Source of the DNA: Candidatus Streptomyces philanthi
GTDB taxonomy: Bacteria; Actinomycetota; Actinomycetes; Streptomycetales; Streptomycetaceae
Length of the DNA: 64,000 nucleotides
Reading direction: 5' to 3'
NCBI GenBank assembly: GCA_018114805.1
Contig: CP073042.1
Location: forward strand, 2,480,001 to 2,544,000
Positions 9,988-20,506 of this stretch are shown here, in pieces. Numbering within the stretch: position 1 is the stretch's first letter; each line of letters opens with the position of its first letter. The notes beneath the pieces are model-generated. The model was not told the DNA's origin. It saw only the letters and a list, made by a program, of their open reading frames with translations, and made no database searches. The translations under genes were made by a program, and so were the position numbers.

Positions 9988-11596
9988 TCACCGCGCGCGC
10001 CGCACCCGCCCCTCGTCCCAGACCGGCTCCGGCACCTCGCGGACCAGGCCGTCGGAGCCGAAGACCAGGAAGCGGTCGAAGGACCGGGCGAACCAGCGGT
10101 CGTGGGTGACCGTGAGGACCGTGCCCTCGTACGCCGCGAGCCCCTCCTGCAACGCCTCCGCGCTCTCCAGGTCCAGGTTGTCCGTCGGCTCGTCGAGCAG
10201 CAGCGCGGTCGCGCCCGCCAGCTCCAGGAGCAGGATCTGCAACCGGGCCTGCTGGCCGCCGGAGAGCTTGTCAAAGGGCTGGTCCCCCTGTCCCTCCAGC
10301 TCATACCGGCGCAGCACGCTCATCGCGCCCCCGCGGTCCTTGGCGTGCTCCGTCCACAGGATGTCGACCAGCGTGCGGCCCATCAGCTCGGGGTGCGCGT
10401 GGGTCTGCGCGAAGTGCCCGGGCACCACCCGCGCGCCCAGCTTCCACTGCCCCGTGTGGGCAACGTCGCCGCCGGCCAGCAGGCGCAGGAAGTGCGACTT
10501 GCCCGAGCCGTTCGAGCCCAGCACCGCGACCCGCTCGCCGAAGAAGACCTCCAGGTCGAAGGGGCGCATCAGGCCGGTCAGCTCAAGCTGCTCGCAGGTG
10601 ATGGCCCGCACGCCGGTGCGCCCGCCGCGCAGCCGCATCCGGATGTCCTGCTCGCGCGGCGGCTCCTGCGGCGGTCCGGCCTCCTCGAACCGGCGCAGCC
10701 GGGTCTGGGCGGCCTGGTAGCGCGAGGCCATGTCCGCGTTGTACGCCGCCTTCTGCTTGAAGGTGAGCATCAGCCGGCGCAGCTTGGCGTGCTCCTCGTC
10801 CCAGCGCCGGCGCAGCTCCTCGAAGCGCGCGAAGCGCTCCTTGCGGGCCGCGTGGTACGTCGCGAAGCCGCCGCCGTGCACCCAGGTGTCGCTGCCGGCC
10901 GGGCCCGGCTCCACGCTGATGATCTTCTGCGCGGAGCGGGCGAGCAGCTCCCGGTCGTGGCTGACGAACAGCACCGTCTTGGGCGTCTCGCGCAGCCGTT
11001 CCTCGAGCCAGCGCTTGCCGGGGACGTCCAGGTAGTTGTCCGGCTCGTCCAGGAGCAGCACCTCGTCGGGCCCGCGCAGCAACGCCTCAAGCACCAGTCG
11101 TTTCTGCTCGCCGCCGCTGAGCGTGCGCACCTGCCGCCGCCCGCTCGTACGGCACGCCGAGCGCGGCCATCGTGCACATGTCCCACAGCGTCTCGGCCTC
11201 GTACCCGCGCGCCTCGGCCCAGTCGCTCAGCGCCTGCGCCATCTGTGCGGCCTCGTCGTCGACGGTCATGACCGCGTGCTCGGCCTCGCCCACCGCCCGC
11301 GCCGCCTTCCGCAGCCGCGGCTGGGACACCGAGACCAGCAGGTCCCGTACGGTGCGCTCGTCCCGGATGGATCCGACGAACTGTGGCATCACGCCCAGGC
11401 CGCCGCTGACCGTCACCGTGCCGCCGTGCGGTTTCAGCTCGCCCGAGATCAGCCGCAGCAGCGTGGTCTTGCCCGCGCCGTTCGCCACAACCAGCGCGAC
11501 CGCGGAGCCCTCCCCCACCCGGAACGAGACATCGGCGAACAGCACCCGGCCGTCGGGTAGACAGTACTCCAGATGCGCGCCCTCAACGTGTCCCAT
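9988..11596 (-). pseudogene. ABC-F family ATPase, frameshifted in the first nucleotide-binding domain
   Basis: ABC-F proteins carry two fused ATPase domains without a membrane part and act on the ribosome, some giving antibiotic resistance. Starting at 11596 (MGHVEGAHLEY), domain 1 has Walker A VANGAGKTTLL. The frame is lost near 11125-11140, right after GVPYERA, and the signature LSGGEQKRLVLEALLRG and Walker B EVLLLDEPDNYLD are read one base over. The linker (FEELRRRWDEEHAKLRRL) and domain 2 follow: Walker A GSNGSGKSHFLR, signature KLSGGQQARLQI, Walker B ALLLDEPTDNLDLES and stop at 9988. A single-base indel separates the parts. A downstream internal start at 11130 would give a 380-residue protein with only one complete ATPase site; unlikely to be functional. 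Confidence 0.8.
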
Positions 11597-11685
11597 ACCG
11601 GAAGTCTGGGTGCCGCCCCCGCCGCCGGCCAACCGTTTTCCGGCGCGGCCACCGGGCCCCCGGGCGTGCCAATAGGATGCGCGGC

Positions 11686-12484
11686 ATGAGCTTTGGGCAA
11701 GGGGGCCGTACGGGCCCGGGGGATCTCAGCCGCCTACGCCGGACTGGTCGGCCCTCGCCGACACCGCGGCCCGTGACCGGCGCCGCAAGTGGCTGCTCTT
11801 CGGTGGCGGGTCGCTGGCCGCCGCCGCCACCGCTGTGATCGTGGGCGACGACGACGGGGGCAAGGCCGACCGGAGCGCCTCCCAAGCTCCCCACCCCGGC
11901 CGAGCTGCCCAGCGAGCCGGCGCAGAGCGAGCCGACGTTCTCCGACGTCGATCAGCCCGCGCCGATCACCGCCGCCGGCCTCTTCCCCGGCAACCGGGCC
12001 ACCGTGCCCGACCGTGCCTACACCAAGGGGGCCACGGCCAGCACCGGGGACTGCGGCTCCGTGGCGCAGAAGAAACTCCGCCCCGCGCTGACCGGCAACG
12101 GCTGCCGCCAGGTGGTGCGGGCGACGTACACCAACGGCGAGGTCGCGGTCACGGTCGGCATCGCCGTCTTCGACACCAAGGCCGCGGCGGAGAAGGCCAA
12201 GGCCGCTGCCGGGCCGTTCCTGGTCTCGCTGCCGGGCGACGGCGTCGAGCGCTTCTGCCGCGCCACCGCCTGCCGCTCCACCAGCAACGCCATCGGCCGC
12301 TACGGCTACTTCACCATCGCCGGCAACACCGACGGCAGCCCCGTGCGCCCCGATGACACCAAGGCCCGGCAGGCCGGGCTCGACGTCGCCGAACACGCCT
12401 TCAGCCGCATCATGCGGCGGGCGAACGCCCAGGCGTCAGCGGCGGGCGAACGCCCAGGCGTCAGCGGCGGCCACGGCCGGCTGA
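11686..12484 (+). pseudogene. Membrane-anchored hypothetical protein with two indels and a 25-bp tandem duplication
   Basis: No family recognised. ATG 11686 follows AGGA at 8 bases. After about 11 codons the frame must change near 11716-11725 (run of five G) to reach PDWSALADTAARDRRRKW and a transmembrane segment LLFGGGSLAAAATAVIVG. It changes again near 11880 (ASQAP to PKLPTPAELPSEP). The outer domain then runs through RAYTKGATASTGDCGSV, ALTGNGCRQVVRATYTNG and FCRATACRS, a Cys-containing fold that resembles exported Streptomyces proteins. Close to the end a 25-bp tandem duplication (12414-12463) throws the frame; with one copy the protein would end ANAQASAAATAG and TGA at 12482-12484. As sequenced the frame instead runs on through low-complexity DNA. 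Confidence 0.65.
12414..12470 (+). repeat. 25-bp perfect tandem duplication plus 7-bp third partial copy
   Basis: Two exact 25-base units (12414-12438, 12439-12463) beginning GCGGCGGGCGAACG, then GCGGCGG. The unit length is not a multiple of three. Deleting one unit restores a natural stop at 12482-12484 in the upstream gene. This is the pattern of replication slippage. Confidence 0.95.
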
Positions 12485-12973
12485 CCCACGCGCCCGGGCT
12501 CACGCCCGCCGCGCCAGCACGGCACCCTCGCACGCCGCCACGGCCCCGGCCCGGCACGACGACCCGACCCGCCCCCCACCAACGCCGGCACCCGCCGCCG
12601 CATCCGTCCCACCCCCGGCCTGACCTGCGCCGATCGGGCACGCCGTCGCGCCGGGCAGGCAGATCATCAGACGGGTCGGCGGCCGGCCCCCCGGCGCGCG
12701 ACCCGTCGTCCGAGCCCCCTCCGCGCTCCCCGTCCGCACAACGCGCTCTCCCACGCACCCTGGCGCCCCGAAGAAATACGCACCCGCTCCCGCGCGCCCG
12801 CCCCCGCGGGCGAACAAAGGGGCAGAAGGTTGTGGTGTGGTCCACGATTGTGGGCCATTGCATATCACCGCATGCATAAGCAACTTTCTTCACCCACAAT
12901 CGTCTAATGAGGCAGGCCAGGCCAGAGGGGAGGCGGCACGCAACGGACGCAAGCCGTCCTGCGTGAAGTCAAA
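12485..12973. other. C-rich intergenic region upstream of the glycosyltransferase
   Basis: About 490 bases with no convincing gene. 12490-12820 is again C-rich on the plus strand and gives only Pro/Arg/Ser-rich translations. The last 150 bases (12825-12973) are less GC-rich and contain TTGTGG and GCATAAGC words, the likely promoter zone of the glycosyltransferase. Confidence 0.5.
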
Positions 12974-15040
12974 ATGAAGATCTCATTTCTGCTGCACAAC
13001 GTGTACGGCATCGGTGGAACGATCCGTTCCACGTTCAATGTGGCGGGCGCCCTCGCCGAACACCACGAGGTGGAGATCGTCTCCCTCATGCGCACCGCGG
13101 AGGCGCCCAGCCTCCCGCTGCACGACGCGGTGCGCGTCGTCAACCTGATCGACCTGCGCAAGGGCCGCGCCAGCGACGCGGACAACCCGCTGCTCAAGCA
13201 GATCACCCCGCGCATCCCGGCCGCCGAGGCCAACGGCACGGTGAACTTCAACGCGCTCACCGACGAGCGCGTCGCCGCCTTCCTCGACTCCACCGACGCG
13301 GACGTCGTCATAGCGACCCGTCCCGGCCTGCTCGTCTACCTGGCCGAACTCGGCCGCGGCCGAGGCCGCGACTTCCTGCGCATCGGCCAGGAGCACCGGC
13401 TATACGAGACGCACAAGCCCGCGCTGCGCGCCGCCTGCGACGCGGCCATCGCCCGGCTCGACGCCCACACCACCGTCTCCGAGGCCGACGCGGCCACCCA
13501 CCGCGCCAAGCTGCCCGACGTCACCACCCGGCTCGTCGGGCTGCCCAACGGCGTCCCCGCGACCGACGTCGAGCCATCCGACGGCACCGCCAAGCTGGTC
13601 GTCGCCGCCGGCCGGCTGGTCCCGGTCAAGCGCTACGACCTGCTCGTCACCGCCTGGGCGACGGTCGCCGCCGCACACCCGGACTGGAAGCTGCGGCTGT
13701 ACGGACGCGGCCCCCAGCACACCGCGCTGCGCCAGCAGATCGACGACCTGGGCCTGGCCGACCACATCACCCTCATGGGCCCGCACGCCCCCATCGAGAC
13801 CGAGTGGGCCAAGGGCTCGATCGCGGCCGTCACCTCCCGCGAGGAGTCGTTCGGCATGACGATCGTGGAGGCCATGCACTGCGGCGTGCCCGTGGTGGCC
13901 ACCAACTGCCCGCACGGCCCCGGCGAGATCATCGCGGACGGCGAGGACGGGCTGCTGGTCGCCAACGGCGACGCGGACGCCGTCGCCAAGGGCCTGCTGT
14001 CCCTCATCGAGGACGACGACCGGCGTTGCGGGATGGGCCGGGCCGCCCGCGCCGCCGCCACCCGCTACGCGCCCGAGCACGTGGCCGCCGCGTACGAGAA
14101 GCTGATCGGCGAGCTGTACGCGGCCCGTGGTCGGGCCGCGCCCTCGCGGACGACCGCCGGTTCGCGCAGCCAGCGCAAGCCGCTGGCCGGCTTCCTCAAG
14201 GACACCGTCAAGAGCCTGGTGCGCAAGCCTCCGCTGCGGCCCGTCGCCACCTGCCGGGCCGACGGCACGGGCCGTCTCACGCTCAGCGTGCGCGGCGCTG
14301 GCGTGCACGGGCCCAAGCTGGCCGTGACGTTGACCGACCGCGCCAAGGGCGACCAGTTCCACGTCCCGCTCCAGCAGCCGGCCGGGCCCGGCGGTGCCTG
14401 GACCGCGGTCGTGGACCACGAGCTGGTCCGGCTCACCGAGGGCCGCTGGGACCTGCACGTCGTCCGCGGCGACGGCGCCCGCCGCCGCCTGGCCTGCCGC
14501 TATGCCGAGGGCCGCGGCCTGGTCGACGCGCGGCCGCTGGAGGGCACGCCGTTCACCTGGTGGGTGCCGTACACCACCGTGGATAGCTACCTGGCCCTGC
14601 GCACCTGGTACCGCGACGCGCACGCCGAGGCCCGCACCGTGCACGCCGACGACGTCGGCGTCACCGTCACCTGCACGCTGCACGGCACCACGCTGGCCCA
14701 GGACGGCACCGGCGCCGCGCCCACCGTCATCGCCAAGCCGCGCACCGCGGGCAAGGTGTTCACCGCCCCGGTCACCGTGCTCGGCCCGGACCGGTTCCGC
14801 TTCACGCTGCGCTACAAGCAGGTGCACGCCACCCGCTCCAGCAAGGAGTCCGTCGACCCGGTCTGGGACGTCAGCCTACAGCCGGGCGGCGACGGACCCG
14901 CGAGCCTGCGCGTCGGGCGCGTCCTCGGCGACGTCCTCGACCGCAACAAGACCGACATCTACCCCGCCGTGGGGGACGTGCGGCCCTACTTCACTAAGGC
15001 CAGCAACCTCGCCCTGACCAGCCCCAAGCGCACCGCGTAA
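12974..15040 (+). CDS. GT4-type glycosyltransferase with an extra C-terminal domain
   Basis: Intact, 688 residues. Residues 1-380 are a GT-B retaining glycosyltransferase: N-terminal [15 protein letters not shown] loop, acceptor-side segment, then [14 protein letters not shown] and the donor-site E-x7-E motif [12 protein letters not shown] followed by [19 protein letters not shown]. Such enzymes in Streptomyces often make teichoic-acid or surface glycans with an N-terminal polyol-phosphate acceptor, but the substrate cannot be told here. Residues about 400-688 form a separate domain rich in beta-strand patterns ([36 protein letters not shown]), likely a sandwich that positions substrate. The start ATG 12974 sits in CAAAATG with no strong Shine-Dalgarno. 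The gene overlaps the tail of truA on the other strand. Confidence 0.85.
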   Translation: MKISFLLHNVYGIGGTIRSTFNVAGALAEHHEVEIVSLMRTAEAPSLPLHDAVRVVNLIDLRKGRASDADNPLLKQITPRIPAAEANGTVNFNALTDERVAAFLDSTDADVVIATRPGLLVYLAELGRGRGRDFLRIGQEHRLYETHKPALRAACDAAIARLDAHTTVSEADAATHRAKLPDVTTRLVGLPNGVPATDVEPSDGTAKLVVAAGRLVPVKRYDLLVTAWATVAAAHPDWKLRLYGRGPQHTALRQQIDDLGLADHITLMGPHAPIETEWAKGSIAAVTSREESFGMTIVEAMHCGVPVVATNCPHGPGEIIADGEDGLLVANGDADAVAKGLLSLIEDDDRRCGMGRAARAAATRYAPEHVAAAYEKLIGELYAARGRAAPSRTTAGSRSQRKPLAGFLKDTVKSLVRKPPLRPVATCRADGTGRLTLSVRGAGVHGPKLAVTLTDRAKGDQFHVPLQQPAGPGGAWTAVVDHELVRLTEGRWDLHVVRGDGARRRLACRYAEGRGLVDARPLEGTPFTWWVPYTTVDSYLALRTWYRDAHAEARTVHADDVGVTVTCTLHGTTLAQDGTGAAPTVIAKPRTAGKVFTAPVTVLGPDRFRFTLRYKQVHATRSSKESVDPVWDVSLQPGGDGPASLRVGRVLGDVLDRNKTDIYPAVGDVRPYFTKASNLALTSPKRTA

Positions 15041-15916
15041 GGCGACCAACGCGCACGAGCGGGCGGGCCCGCCCGCGCCCGGCAGCGTGCGCTTGTTCCG
15101 GGCCTCCCGGCTGCGCGCCGCGAGCAGGTCGTCGGCCGGGTAGCCGACCTCCTCCAGGGTCAGCCCGTGCGGACGCACCACGTGCACGGCCGAGTCACGC
15201 ACACCCGCGGCCAGCACCGCGCGCGTCCACTCCACCGGCCGGTGCCCGTCGCCCACGAAGAGCATCGCGCCCACCAGCGAGCGCACCATGTTGTGGCAGA
15301 AGGCGTCCGCCCGCACGGTCGCGGTGATCACCCCGTCCGCGCCCCGCTCCCAGGAGAACCGCTGGAGCGTACGGATCGTCGTGGCGCCCTCGCGCCGCTT
15401 GCAGTACGCCGCGAAGTCGTGCTCGCCGACGAGGTGCCCGGCCGCCTCGTTCATGGCAGCCACGTCCAGCGGCCAGTCGTGCAACAGCACGTGCCCGCGC
15501 AGCAGCGGGTCCACGCCGCCCGGATGGTCGGTCACCCGGTACGCGTACCGCCGCCAGATCGCCGAGAAGCGGGCGTTGAAGCCCGCCGGCGCCGGCTCGA
15601 CCCGCCACACCCGCACGTCGTGCGAGAGCCGCCCCGCCAGCCGGCGCAGCAGCCGCTCCCGGTGCTCCTCCCAGACCTCGACGGGCAGGTCCACGTGCGC
15701 GACCTGCCCCCGCGCGTGCACCCCGGCGTCCGTGCGGCCGGCCACCGTCAGTTCGTACGTGCGGGACGAACGCGTCACCGTGCGCAGCGCGTCCTCGATC
15801 TCGGCCTGTACGGTGCGCCGGCCGCCCGCCTGCCGGGCCCAGCCGGAGAAGTCCCTGCCGTCGTAGCTGAGGTCCAGCCGCAGCCGTACCTGCCCGGGGG
15901 CCGCCTCGTCGCTCAC
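14876..15916 (-). CDS. truA: tRNA pseudouridine(38-40) synthase TruA, with a C-terminal extension
   Basis: Makes pseudouridine at positions 38-40 of the anticodon arm. GTG 15916 with AAGGA 7 bases upstream gives [20 protein letters not shown]. The catalytic Asp is in [21 protein letters not shown] and [18 protein letters not shown] are other family blocks. The conserved protein ends at about [18 protein letters not shown] (near residue 285), but no stop follows. The frame continues another 60 or so residues, crossing into the antisense of the convergent glycosyltransferase by about 165 bases to TGA at 14876. Total 346 residues against roughly 270-285 normally. The extension looks like antisense noise, so a lost stop or small indel is probable; the catalytic part is complete. 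Confidence 0.9.
   Translation of the reverse strand: MSDEAAPGQVRLRLDLSYDGRDFSGWARQAGGRRTVQAEIEDALRTVTRSSRTYELTVAGRTDAGVHARGQVAHVDLPVEVWEEHRERLLRRLAGRLSHDVRVWRVEPAPAGFNARFSAIWRRYAYRVTDHPGGVDPLLRGHVLLHDWPLDVAAMNEAAGHLVGEHDFAAYCKRREGATTIRTLQRFSWERGADGVITATVRADAFCHNMVRSLVGAMLFVGDGHRPVEWTRAVLAAGVRDSAVHVVRPHGLTLEEVGYPADDLLAARSREARNKRTLPGAGGPARSCALVALRGALGAGQGEVAGLSEVGPHVPHGGVDVGLVAVEDVAEDAPDAQARGSVAARL
15059..15076. terminator. 18-base GC palindrome between glycosyltransferase and truA
   Basis: GCGGGCGGGCCCGCCCGC is perfectly self-complementary and sits 19 bases after the glycosyltransferase stop. It could end that transcript. It is inside the extended truA reading frame, which is further reason to think the truA stop was once upstream of it. 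Confidence 0.45.
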
Positions 15917-16034
15917 TCGCCGTCCTTGTCCACGCAGCATCCCTGTCTCATGCCGAACGGGCCCGCCCCAGAGAACTGGAACCGGCCCGTTGGCGACGCC
16001 TGTCTCACTCGCCCCGCCGTGGCGGGAGCGGCAA

Positions 16035-16547
16035 TCAGGCGTCCTTGGCCTCGGTCTCGTCGGCGGCCTCGGCCGGGGCCTGCTCGGCCTCGCGCTTCTT
16101 GAGGTCCGCGACGGCCTCGTCGCCGGCGGCGTCCTTGGCGGACCGCTTGGTGGCGGCCTCGGCCTCACCGACGGCGGTCTGCTGCACGGTCAGCGCCTCG
16201 ACCAACTCGATGACGGCCATGGCCGCGTTGTCGCCACGGCGGCTACCGATCTTGGTGATACGGGTGTAGCCACCCGGGCGGTTCTCGTAGCGCGGCGCGA
16301 TCTCCGTGAACAGGGTGTGCACGACAGCCTTGTCGCGGATGGTCTGCAGCACCAGGCGACGGTTGTGCAGGTCGCCCTTCTTCGCCTTGGTGACCAGGCG
16401 CTCGGCGACCGGGCGCAGGCGGCGGGCCTTGGCCTCGGTCGTCTTGATGCGGCCGTGCTCGAACAGCGCGGTGGCGAGGTTCGCGAGCAGCAGACGCTCG
16501 TGCGCGGCGCTGCCGCCCAGACGGGCACCCTTGGCAGGCTTCGGCAT
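16035..16547 (-). CDS. rplQ: 50S ribosomal protein L17 (bL17)
   Basis: 170 residues from ATG 16547 ([20 protein letters not shown]). The core to about residue 115 has [21 protein letters not shown] and [18 protein letters not shown]. It is followed by an Ala/Glu/Lys-rich tail ([18 protein letters not shown]) usual in Streptomyces and absent from E. coli L17. Last ribosomal gene of the alpha operon, 155 bases after rpoA. An alternative upstream start at 16571 adds eight non-family residues. Confidence 0.96.
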   Translation of the reverse strand: MPKPAKGARLGGSAAHERLLLANLATALFEHGRIKTTEAKARRLRPVAERLVTKAKKGDLHNRRLVLQTIRDKAVVHTLFTEIAPRYENRPGGYTRITKIGSRRGDNAAMAVIELVEALTVQQTAVGEAEAATKRSAKDAAGDEAVADLKKREAEQAPAEAADETEAKDA

Positions 16548-16702
16548 GGTGTTTCTCCTCGGTGTCTGCACCGGCCGTATCAGGTACCGGTGTCAGTTCC
16601 CGGACGGACGATCATCCGCCGGAACCCGGGCTCGCGCCCGGGAAGTCTTTCGGCGTTCCCGGCCGGGACGCGGGGCTGGCCCACGCCCCGGCCGGGAGCG
16701 GC

Positions 16703-17725
16703 TCAGTACTGCTCGGTCTCGACGAACCCGGCGTCCGCGTCGTCGTCGGCGCCGAAGGCGTCCGCGGCGGCGGTCGGGTCGAATCCGGGCGGGCTGTCCT
16801 TGAGCGCCAGGCCCATGCCGGCCAGCTTAGCCTTGACCTCGTCGATCGACTTGGCGCCGAAGTTGCGGATGTCGAGCAGGTCCGCCTCGGAGCGGGCCAC
16901 CAGCTCGCCCACCGAGTGGATGCCCTCGCGCTTGAGGCAGTTGTACGAGCGGACCGTGAGCTCCAGCTCCTCGATCGGCAGCGCCAGGTCGGCGGCGAGC
17001 GCAGCGTCCGTCGGGGACGGGCCCATGTCGATGCCCTCGGCGTCCACGTTCAGCTCGCGGGCCAGGCCGAACAGCTCGACCAGGGTCTTACCGGCCGACG
17101 CCATGGCGTCGCGCGGGCGCATGGCCTGCTTGGTCTCGACGTCGACGATCAGCTTGTCGAAGTCGGTGCGCTGCTCGACACGGGTCGCCTCGACCTTGTA
17201 GGTGACCTTGAGGACCGGCGAGTAGATCGAGTCGACCGGGATCCGGCCGATCTCCTGGCCGACCTGCTTGTTCTGGACGGCGGAGACGTAGCCGCGACCG
17301 CGCTCGACGGTCAGCTCCATCTCCAGCTTGCCCTTGCCGTTCAGGGTGGCCAGGACCAGGTCCGGGTTGTGCACCTCGACGCCTGCCGGCGGGGCGATGT
17401 CCGCGGCGGTGACCAGGGCGGGGCCCTGCTTGCGCAGGTACATCACGACCGGCTCGTCGTGCTCCGAGGAGACGACGAGCTGCTTGATGTTGAGGATCAG
17501 GTCGGTGACGTCCTCCTTGACGCCCGGCACGGTGGTGAACTCGTGCAGGACCCCGTCGATCCGGATGGATGTGACCGCCGCACCGGGGATCGAGGAGAGG
17601 AGCGTACGACGCAGGGAGTTACCGAGGGTGTAGCCGAAGCCCGGCTCCAGCGGCTCGATCACGAACCGGGAGCGGTACTCTTCGACGACCTCTTCGGTCA
17701 GAGAGGGACGCTGAGCGATCAGCAT
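16703..17725 (-). CDS. rpoA: RNA polymerase alpha subunit
   Basis: 340 residues from ATG 17725 ([20 protein letters not shown]). The N-terminal domain (to about 235) carries the dimerisation and assembly region with [25 protein letters not shown] linker leads to the C-terminal domain, whose DNA- and activator-binding helices are [19 protein letters not shown] and [19 protein letters not shown]. An acidic tail ends [14 protein letters not shown]. Belongs to the alpha operon between rpsK and rplQ. Undamaged. Confidence 0.97.
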   Translation of the reverse strand: MLIAQRPSLTEEVVEEYRSRFVIEPLEPGFGYTLGNSLRRTLLSSIPGAAVTSIRIDGVLHEFTTVPGVKEDVTDLILNIKQLVVSSEHDEPVVMYLRKQGPALVTAADIAPPAGVEVHNPDLVLATLNGKGKLEMELTVERGRGYVSAVQNKQVGQEIGRIPVDSIYSPVLKVTYKVEATRVEQRTDFDKLIVDVETKQAMRPRDAMASAGKTLVELFGLARELNVDAEGIDMGPSPTDAALAADLALPIEELELTVRSYNCLKREGIHSVGELVARSEADLLDIRNFGAKSIDEVKAKLAGMGLALKDSPPGFDPTAAADAFGADDDADAGFVETEQY

Positions 17726-17900
17726 GAGGTGTTGCCTCCAGTCTTCGGCACCCACTATTTGATGCCGACGGATACTGCAAGGGTACGGGCGGTACGCCGC
17801 CTTGGTGGAGGTGTACCGCCCGTGACCTGTGAGCGACTACCGTCCGTAGCGCGGGCGCGCTGCTTCGGGTGGCGGCTCGACTTCTAGCCCAACCGGTCCG

Positions 17901-18305
17901 TCAGACCCGGCGCCGCTTCGGGGGGCGGCAGCCGTTGTGCGGGGTCGGCGTGACGTCCTGGATGGAACCGACCTCCAGGCCGGTGGCCTGGAGCGAACGG
18001 ATCGCGGTCTCACGGCCGGAGCCGGGACCCTTGACGAAGACGTCCACTTTGCGCATGCCGTGCTCCTGCGCACGGCGCGCGGCCGACTCGGCGGCCATCT
18101 GCGCGGCGAACGGGGTCGACTTGCGCGAGCCCTTGAAGCCGACGTGGCCGGCAGAGGCCCAGGAGATCACGTTGCCCGTGGGGTCGGTGATCGAGACGAT
18201 CGTGTTGTTGAACGTGCTCTTGATGTGAGCGTGCCCGTGGGCGACGTTCTTCTTCTCCTTGCGGCGCACCTTCTTGGCGCCAGCCGTACGGCTCTTCGGA
18301 GGCAT
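17901..18305 (-). CDS. rpsK: 30S ribosomal protein S11 (uS11)
   Basis: 134 residues, normal. Conserved stretches [19 protein letters not shown] and [20 protein letters not shown] are present, with the C-terminal [15 protein letters not shown] that contacts the mRNA exit region. Sits 102 bases after rpsM and 175 bases before rpoA. The gap to rpoA contains paired ACGGGCGGTAC and GTACCGCCCGT sequences (about 17784-17822) that can form a hairpin. Confidence 0.97.
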   Translation of the reverse strand: MPPKSRTAGAKKVRRKEKKNVAHGHAHIKSTFNNTIVSITDPTGNVISWASAGHVGFKGSRKSTPFAAQMAAESAARRAQEHGMRKVDVFVKGPGSGRETAIRSLQATGLEVGSIQDVTPTPHNGCRPPKRRRV

Positions 18306-18407
18306 TCTGATGAACTCCCGTGGAGGTGATCGGTCCTACAGCTCGGACCGCGAACTGCTCGCGGGGACCGGGGGCAAGCCCCCGGACAGCGGCGCGTCCG
18401 GTGCGGA

Positions 18408-18788
18408 CTACTTCTTGCCCGGCTTCTTCTTGCCGGCGATGGCGCGACGCGGGCCCTTACGGGTGCGGGCGTTGGTGCTCGTGCGCTGACCGTGGACCGG
18501 CAGGCCACGACGGTGACGCAGACCCTGGTAACAACCGATCTCCACCTTGCGGCGGATGTCAGCCTGGATCTCACGACGGAGGTCACCCTCGGTCTTGAGG
18601 TTGGCGTCCACGTACTCGCGGATCTTGACCAGATCCTCTTCGGCCAGGTCGCGCACGCGGGAGTCCGGCTTGACGCCGGTGTTCTTCAGGGTCTCCTGGG
18701 CACGGGTGCGACCAATGCCGAAGACATAGGTGAGGGCGACCTCCACGCGCTTTTCGCGCGGGAGGTCAACGCCTGCGAGGCGTGCCAT
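18408..18788 (-). CDS. rpsM: 30S ribosomal protein S13 (uS13)
   Basis: 126 residues starting [19 protein letters not shown] at ATG 18788. The helix-hairpin region [14 protein letters not shown] and the basic block [20 protein letters not shown] are typical, and the tail [15 protein letters not shown] reaches the subunit interface. Second-last small-subunit gene of the alpha operon, 182 bases after rpmJ. Confidence 0.97.
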   Translation of the reverse strand: MARLAGVDLPREKRVEVALTYVFGIGRTRAQETLKNTGVKPDSRVRDLAEEDLVKIREYVDANLKTEGDLRREIQADIRRKVEIGCYQGLRHRRGLPVHGQRTSTNARTRKGPRRAIAGKKKPGKK

Positions 18789-18970
18789 AAATCTGGCTCC
18801 AGTTGCTATTCGGAGGTCTTCCGCAACACCACTCCCGGGCCTGTGTCACCATGGCCACCGGGTCCCCGGCCTCCGCCGGGGGTGTCGTCCCCTGCGAGGA
18901 GGAGGCGGGTGATTGCGTATGTACGAGTTGCTCGCGTCGCGCGAAGGTACTGCGAAGTACGGGTCGTGCG

Positions 18971-19084
18971 TCAGCCCTGGCGCTGCTTGTGGCGCAGGTT
19001 GTCGCAGATGACCATAACCCGGCCGTGACGGCGGATCACCTTGCACTTGTCGCAGATCTTCTTGACGCTCGGCTTGACCTTCAT
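18971..19084 (-). CDS. rpmJ: 50S ribosomal protein L36 (bL36)
   Basis: A 37-residue gene, ATG 19084 to TGA 18971-18973: [19 protein letters not shown] at the start and NLRHKQRQG at the end. The zinc-ribbon ligands are C-x2-C (ICDKC), a third Cys (VICDN) and His (RHK), so this is the zinc-binding (C+) form rather than the zinc-free paralogue some Streptomyces carry. Lies between infA and rpsM. Confidence 0.96.
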   Translation of the reverse strand: MKVKPSVKKICDKCKVIRRHGRVMVICDNLRHKQRQG

Positions 19085-19142
19085 GGGTGTGAGGTTCTCC
19101 GGGTCGTGCCATCGCCCCACGGGAGCGGGACGGCAGCGAGAT

Positions 19143-19364
19143 CTACTTGTAGCGGTAGACGATGCGTCCGCGCGTCAGGTCGTAGGGAGACAGCTCCACC
19201 ACGACCCGATCGTCAGGGAGGATGCGGATGTAGTGCATGCGCATCTTGCCGCTGATGTGCGCGAGGACCTGGTGACCGTTCTGGAGCTCCACCTTGAACA
19301 TGGCGTTCGGGAGGGACTCGATCACGGTGCCCTCGATTTCGATGGCACCTTGCTTCTTGGCCAC
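19143..19364 (-). CDS. infA: Translation initiation factor IF-1
   Basis: 73 residues from GTG 19364 ([20 protein letters not shown]). It is a single OB-fold with the ribosome-binding segment [24 protein letters not shown] and ends RGRIVYRYK. It blocks the A site during initiation together with IF-2 and IF-3. A longer frame upstream (to 19412) is not conserved. First gene after its own promoter region, leading the infA-rpmJ-rpsM-rpsK-rpoA-rplQ operon. Confidence 0.97.
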   Translation of the reverse strand: MAKKQGAIEIEGTVIESLPNAMFKVELQNGHQVLAHISGKMRMHYIRILPDDRVVVELSPYDLTRGRIVYRYK

Positions 19365-19456
19365 GCTTCGCCCTTCGAATCGGCTACCTTGATCAACTCT
19401 CGACACGATCACGCGCTCGTACGCCTCCGACCGAGGGAAACGAATGCGGGCGCACG

Positions 19457-19484
19457 AATATACGAGAGCCGACGCATCAGTATA
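19457..19484 (-). promoter_or_regulatory. Two candidate -10 boxes of the infA promoter region
   Basis: On the minus strand TATACT (19479-19484) and TATATT (19457-19462) stand out in otherwise GC-rich DNA, 93-120 bases upstream of the infA start. Neither has a good TTGACA at 17-18 bases. The gap 19365-19663 contains no gene; near 19545-19563 a GGGGC...GCCCC stem may end the map transcript. Confidence 0.45.
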
Positions 19485-19663
19485 CGTCAGGGCTTCCCGA
19501 AAGACGAATCCAGGTCTACTGCCCGTACGTGGAGATCTTTAAGCAACGCCCCGCTCAGGGGCCACACCGGCCGGCCGCACCGCCACCGGCCCGGCCGCAC
19601 CAGCGACCAGAGCCCGCGCGAGCCGGCAACGCGCCGGGCCGCAACCCGGTGCCAGCCGCCGCG

Positions 19664-20506
19664 TCAGGCCGTCGCGAGCGGGTCCGGCGCCGTCGTCACG
19701 CCGTACTCCGCCAGCTTCGCCTTGCCGCCGTCCACCGCGGTCAGCACCAGCGGGCCCTCCTCGGTCAGCGCCACCGAATGCTCCCAGTGGCTCGACCAGG
19801 AGCCGTCGTCCGTCTTGACCGTCCAGTCGTCGGCGAGCACGTGCGTGGCGGCCGTGCCCAGGCTCACCATCGGCTCGATCGCGATGCAGAAGCCCGGCAC
19901 CAGCTTCGGGCCCTTGCCGCGCTTGCGCGTGACGTAGTTCAGCAGGTGCGGTTCCATGTGCATCTCGCTGCCGATGCCGTGGCCGCCGTAGTCCTCGATG
20001 ATCCCGTACCTGCCGGACACCGGCTGCGGCTGCCGGCGAATGTAACCCTCGATCGCCTTGGAGATGTCCACCAGCCGGTTGCCCTTGCGCACCGCGGCGA
20101 TCCCGGCCCACATGGACTCCTCGGTCACCCGGCTCAGCTCGTGCAGCTCCGGCGCGTGGCCCTCGCCCACGAAGGCGGTGAACGCCGCGTCGCCGTGCCA
20201 GCCGTCAACGATGGCGCCGGCGTCGATGGAGATGATGTCGCCGTCCTTCAGGACCGTCTCCCGGTCCGGGATGCCGTGCACCACCACGTCGTTCACCGAC
20301 GTGCAGATCGTGGCCGGGAAGCCCCCGTACCCCAGGAAGTTCGACTTCGCGCCGGCCTCGGCGAGCACCTTGCGGGCGGCCTCGTCCAGGTCCTTGGTGG
20401 TGGCGCCCACGACGGCCGCCTCCCGGCACGCCTGGTGGACGCGTGCGACGACCAGCCCCGCCTCGCGCATCTTCGCGATCTGGTCCGGGGTCTTGATCTC
20501 CAGCAT
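19664..20506 (-). CDS. map: Methionine aminopeptidase, type I
   Basis: 280 residues from ATG 20506 (MLEIKTPDQIAKMREAG); removes the N-terminal Met from new proteins. Metal-site residues are in DIISIDAGAIVDGWHGDAAFT (two Asp), GHGIGSEMHMEP (His) and the later CIAIEPMVSLG and SSHWEHSVAL (Glu). It follows adk by 158 bases; secY-adk-map is the common order. A further N-terminal extension to 20596 is open but not family-like. Confidence 0.96.
   Translation of the reverse strand: MLEIKTPDQIAKMREAGLVVARVHQACREAAVVGATTKDLDEAARKVLAEAGAKSNFLGYGGFPATICTSVNDVVVHGIPDRETVLKDGDIISIDAGAIVDGWHGDAAFTAFVGEGHAPELHELSRVTEESMWAGIAAVRKGNRLVDISKAIEGYIRRQPQPVSGRYGIIEDYGGHGIGSEMHMEPHLLNYVTRKRGKGPKLVPGFCIAIEPMVSLGTAATHVLADDWTVKTDDGSWSSHWEHSVALTEEGPLVLTAVDGGKAKLAEYGVTTAPDPLATA

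Noticed and set aside
12414..12470. CRISPR-like repeat
   Set aside because: The copies are directly adjacent with no spacers; it is a tandem duplication inside a gene.
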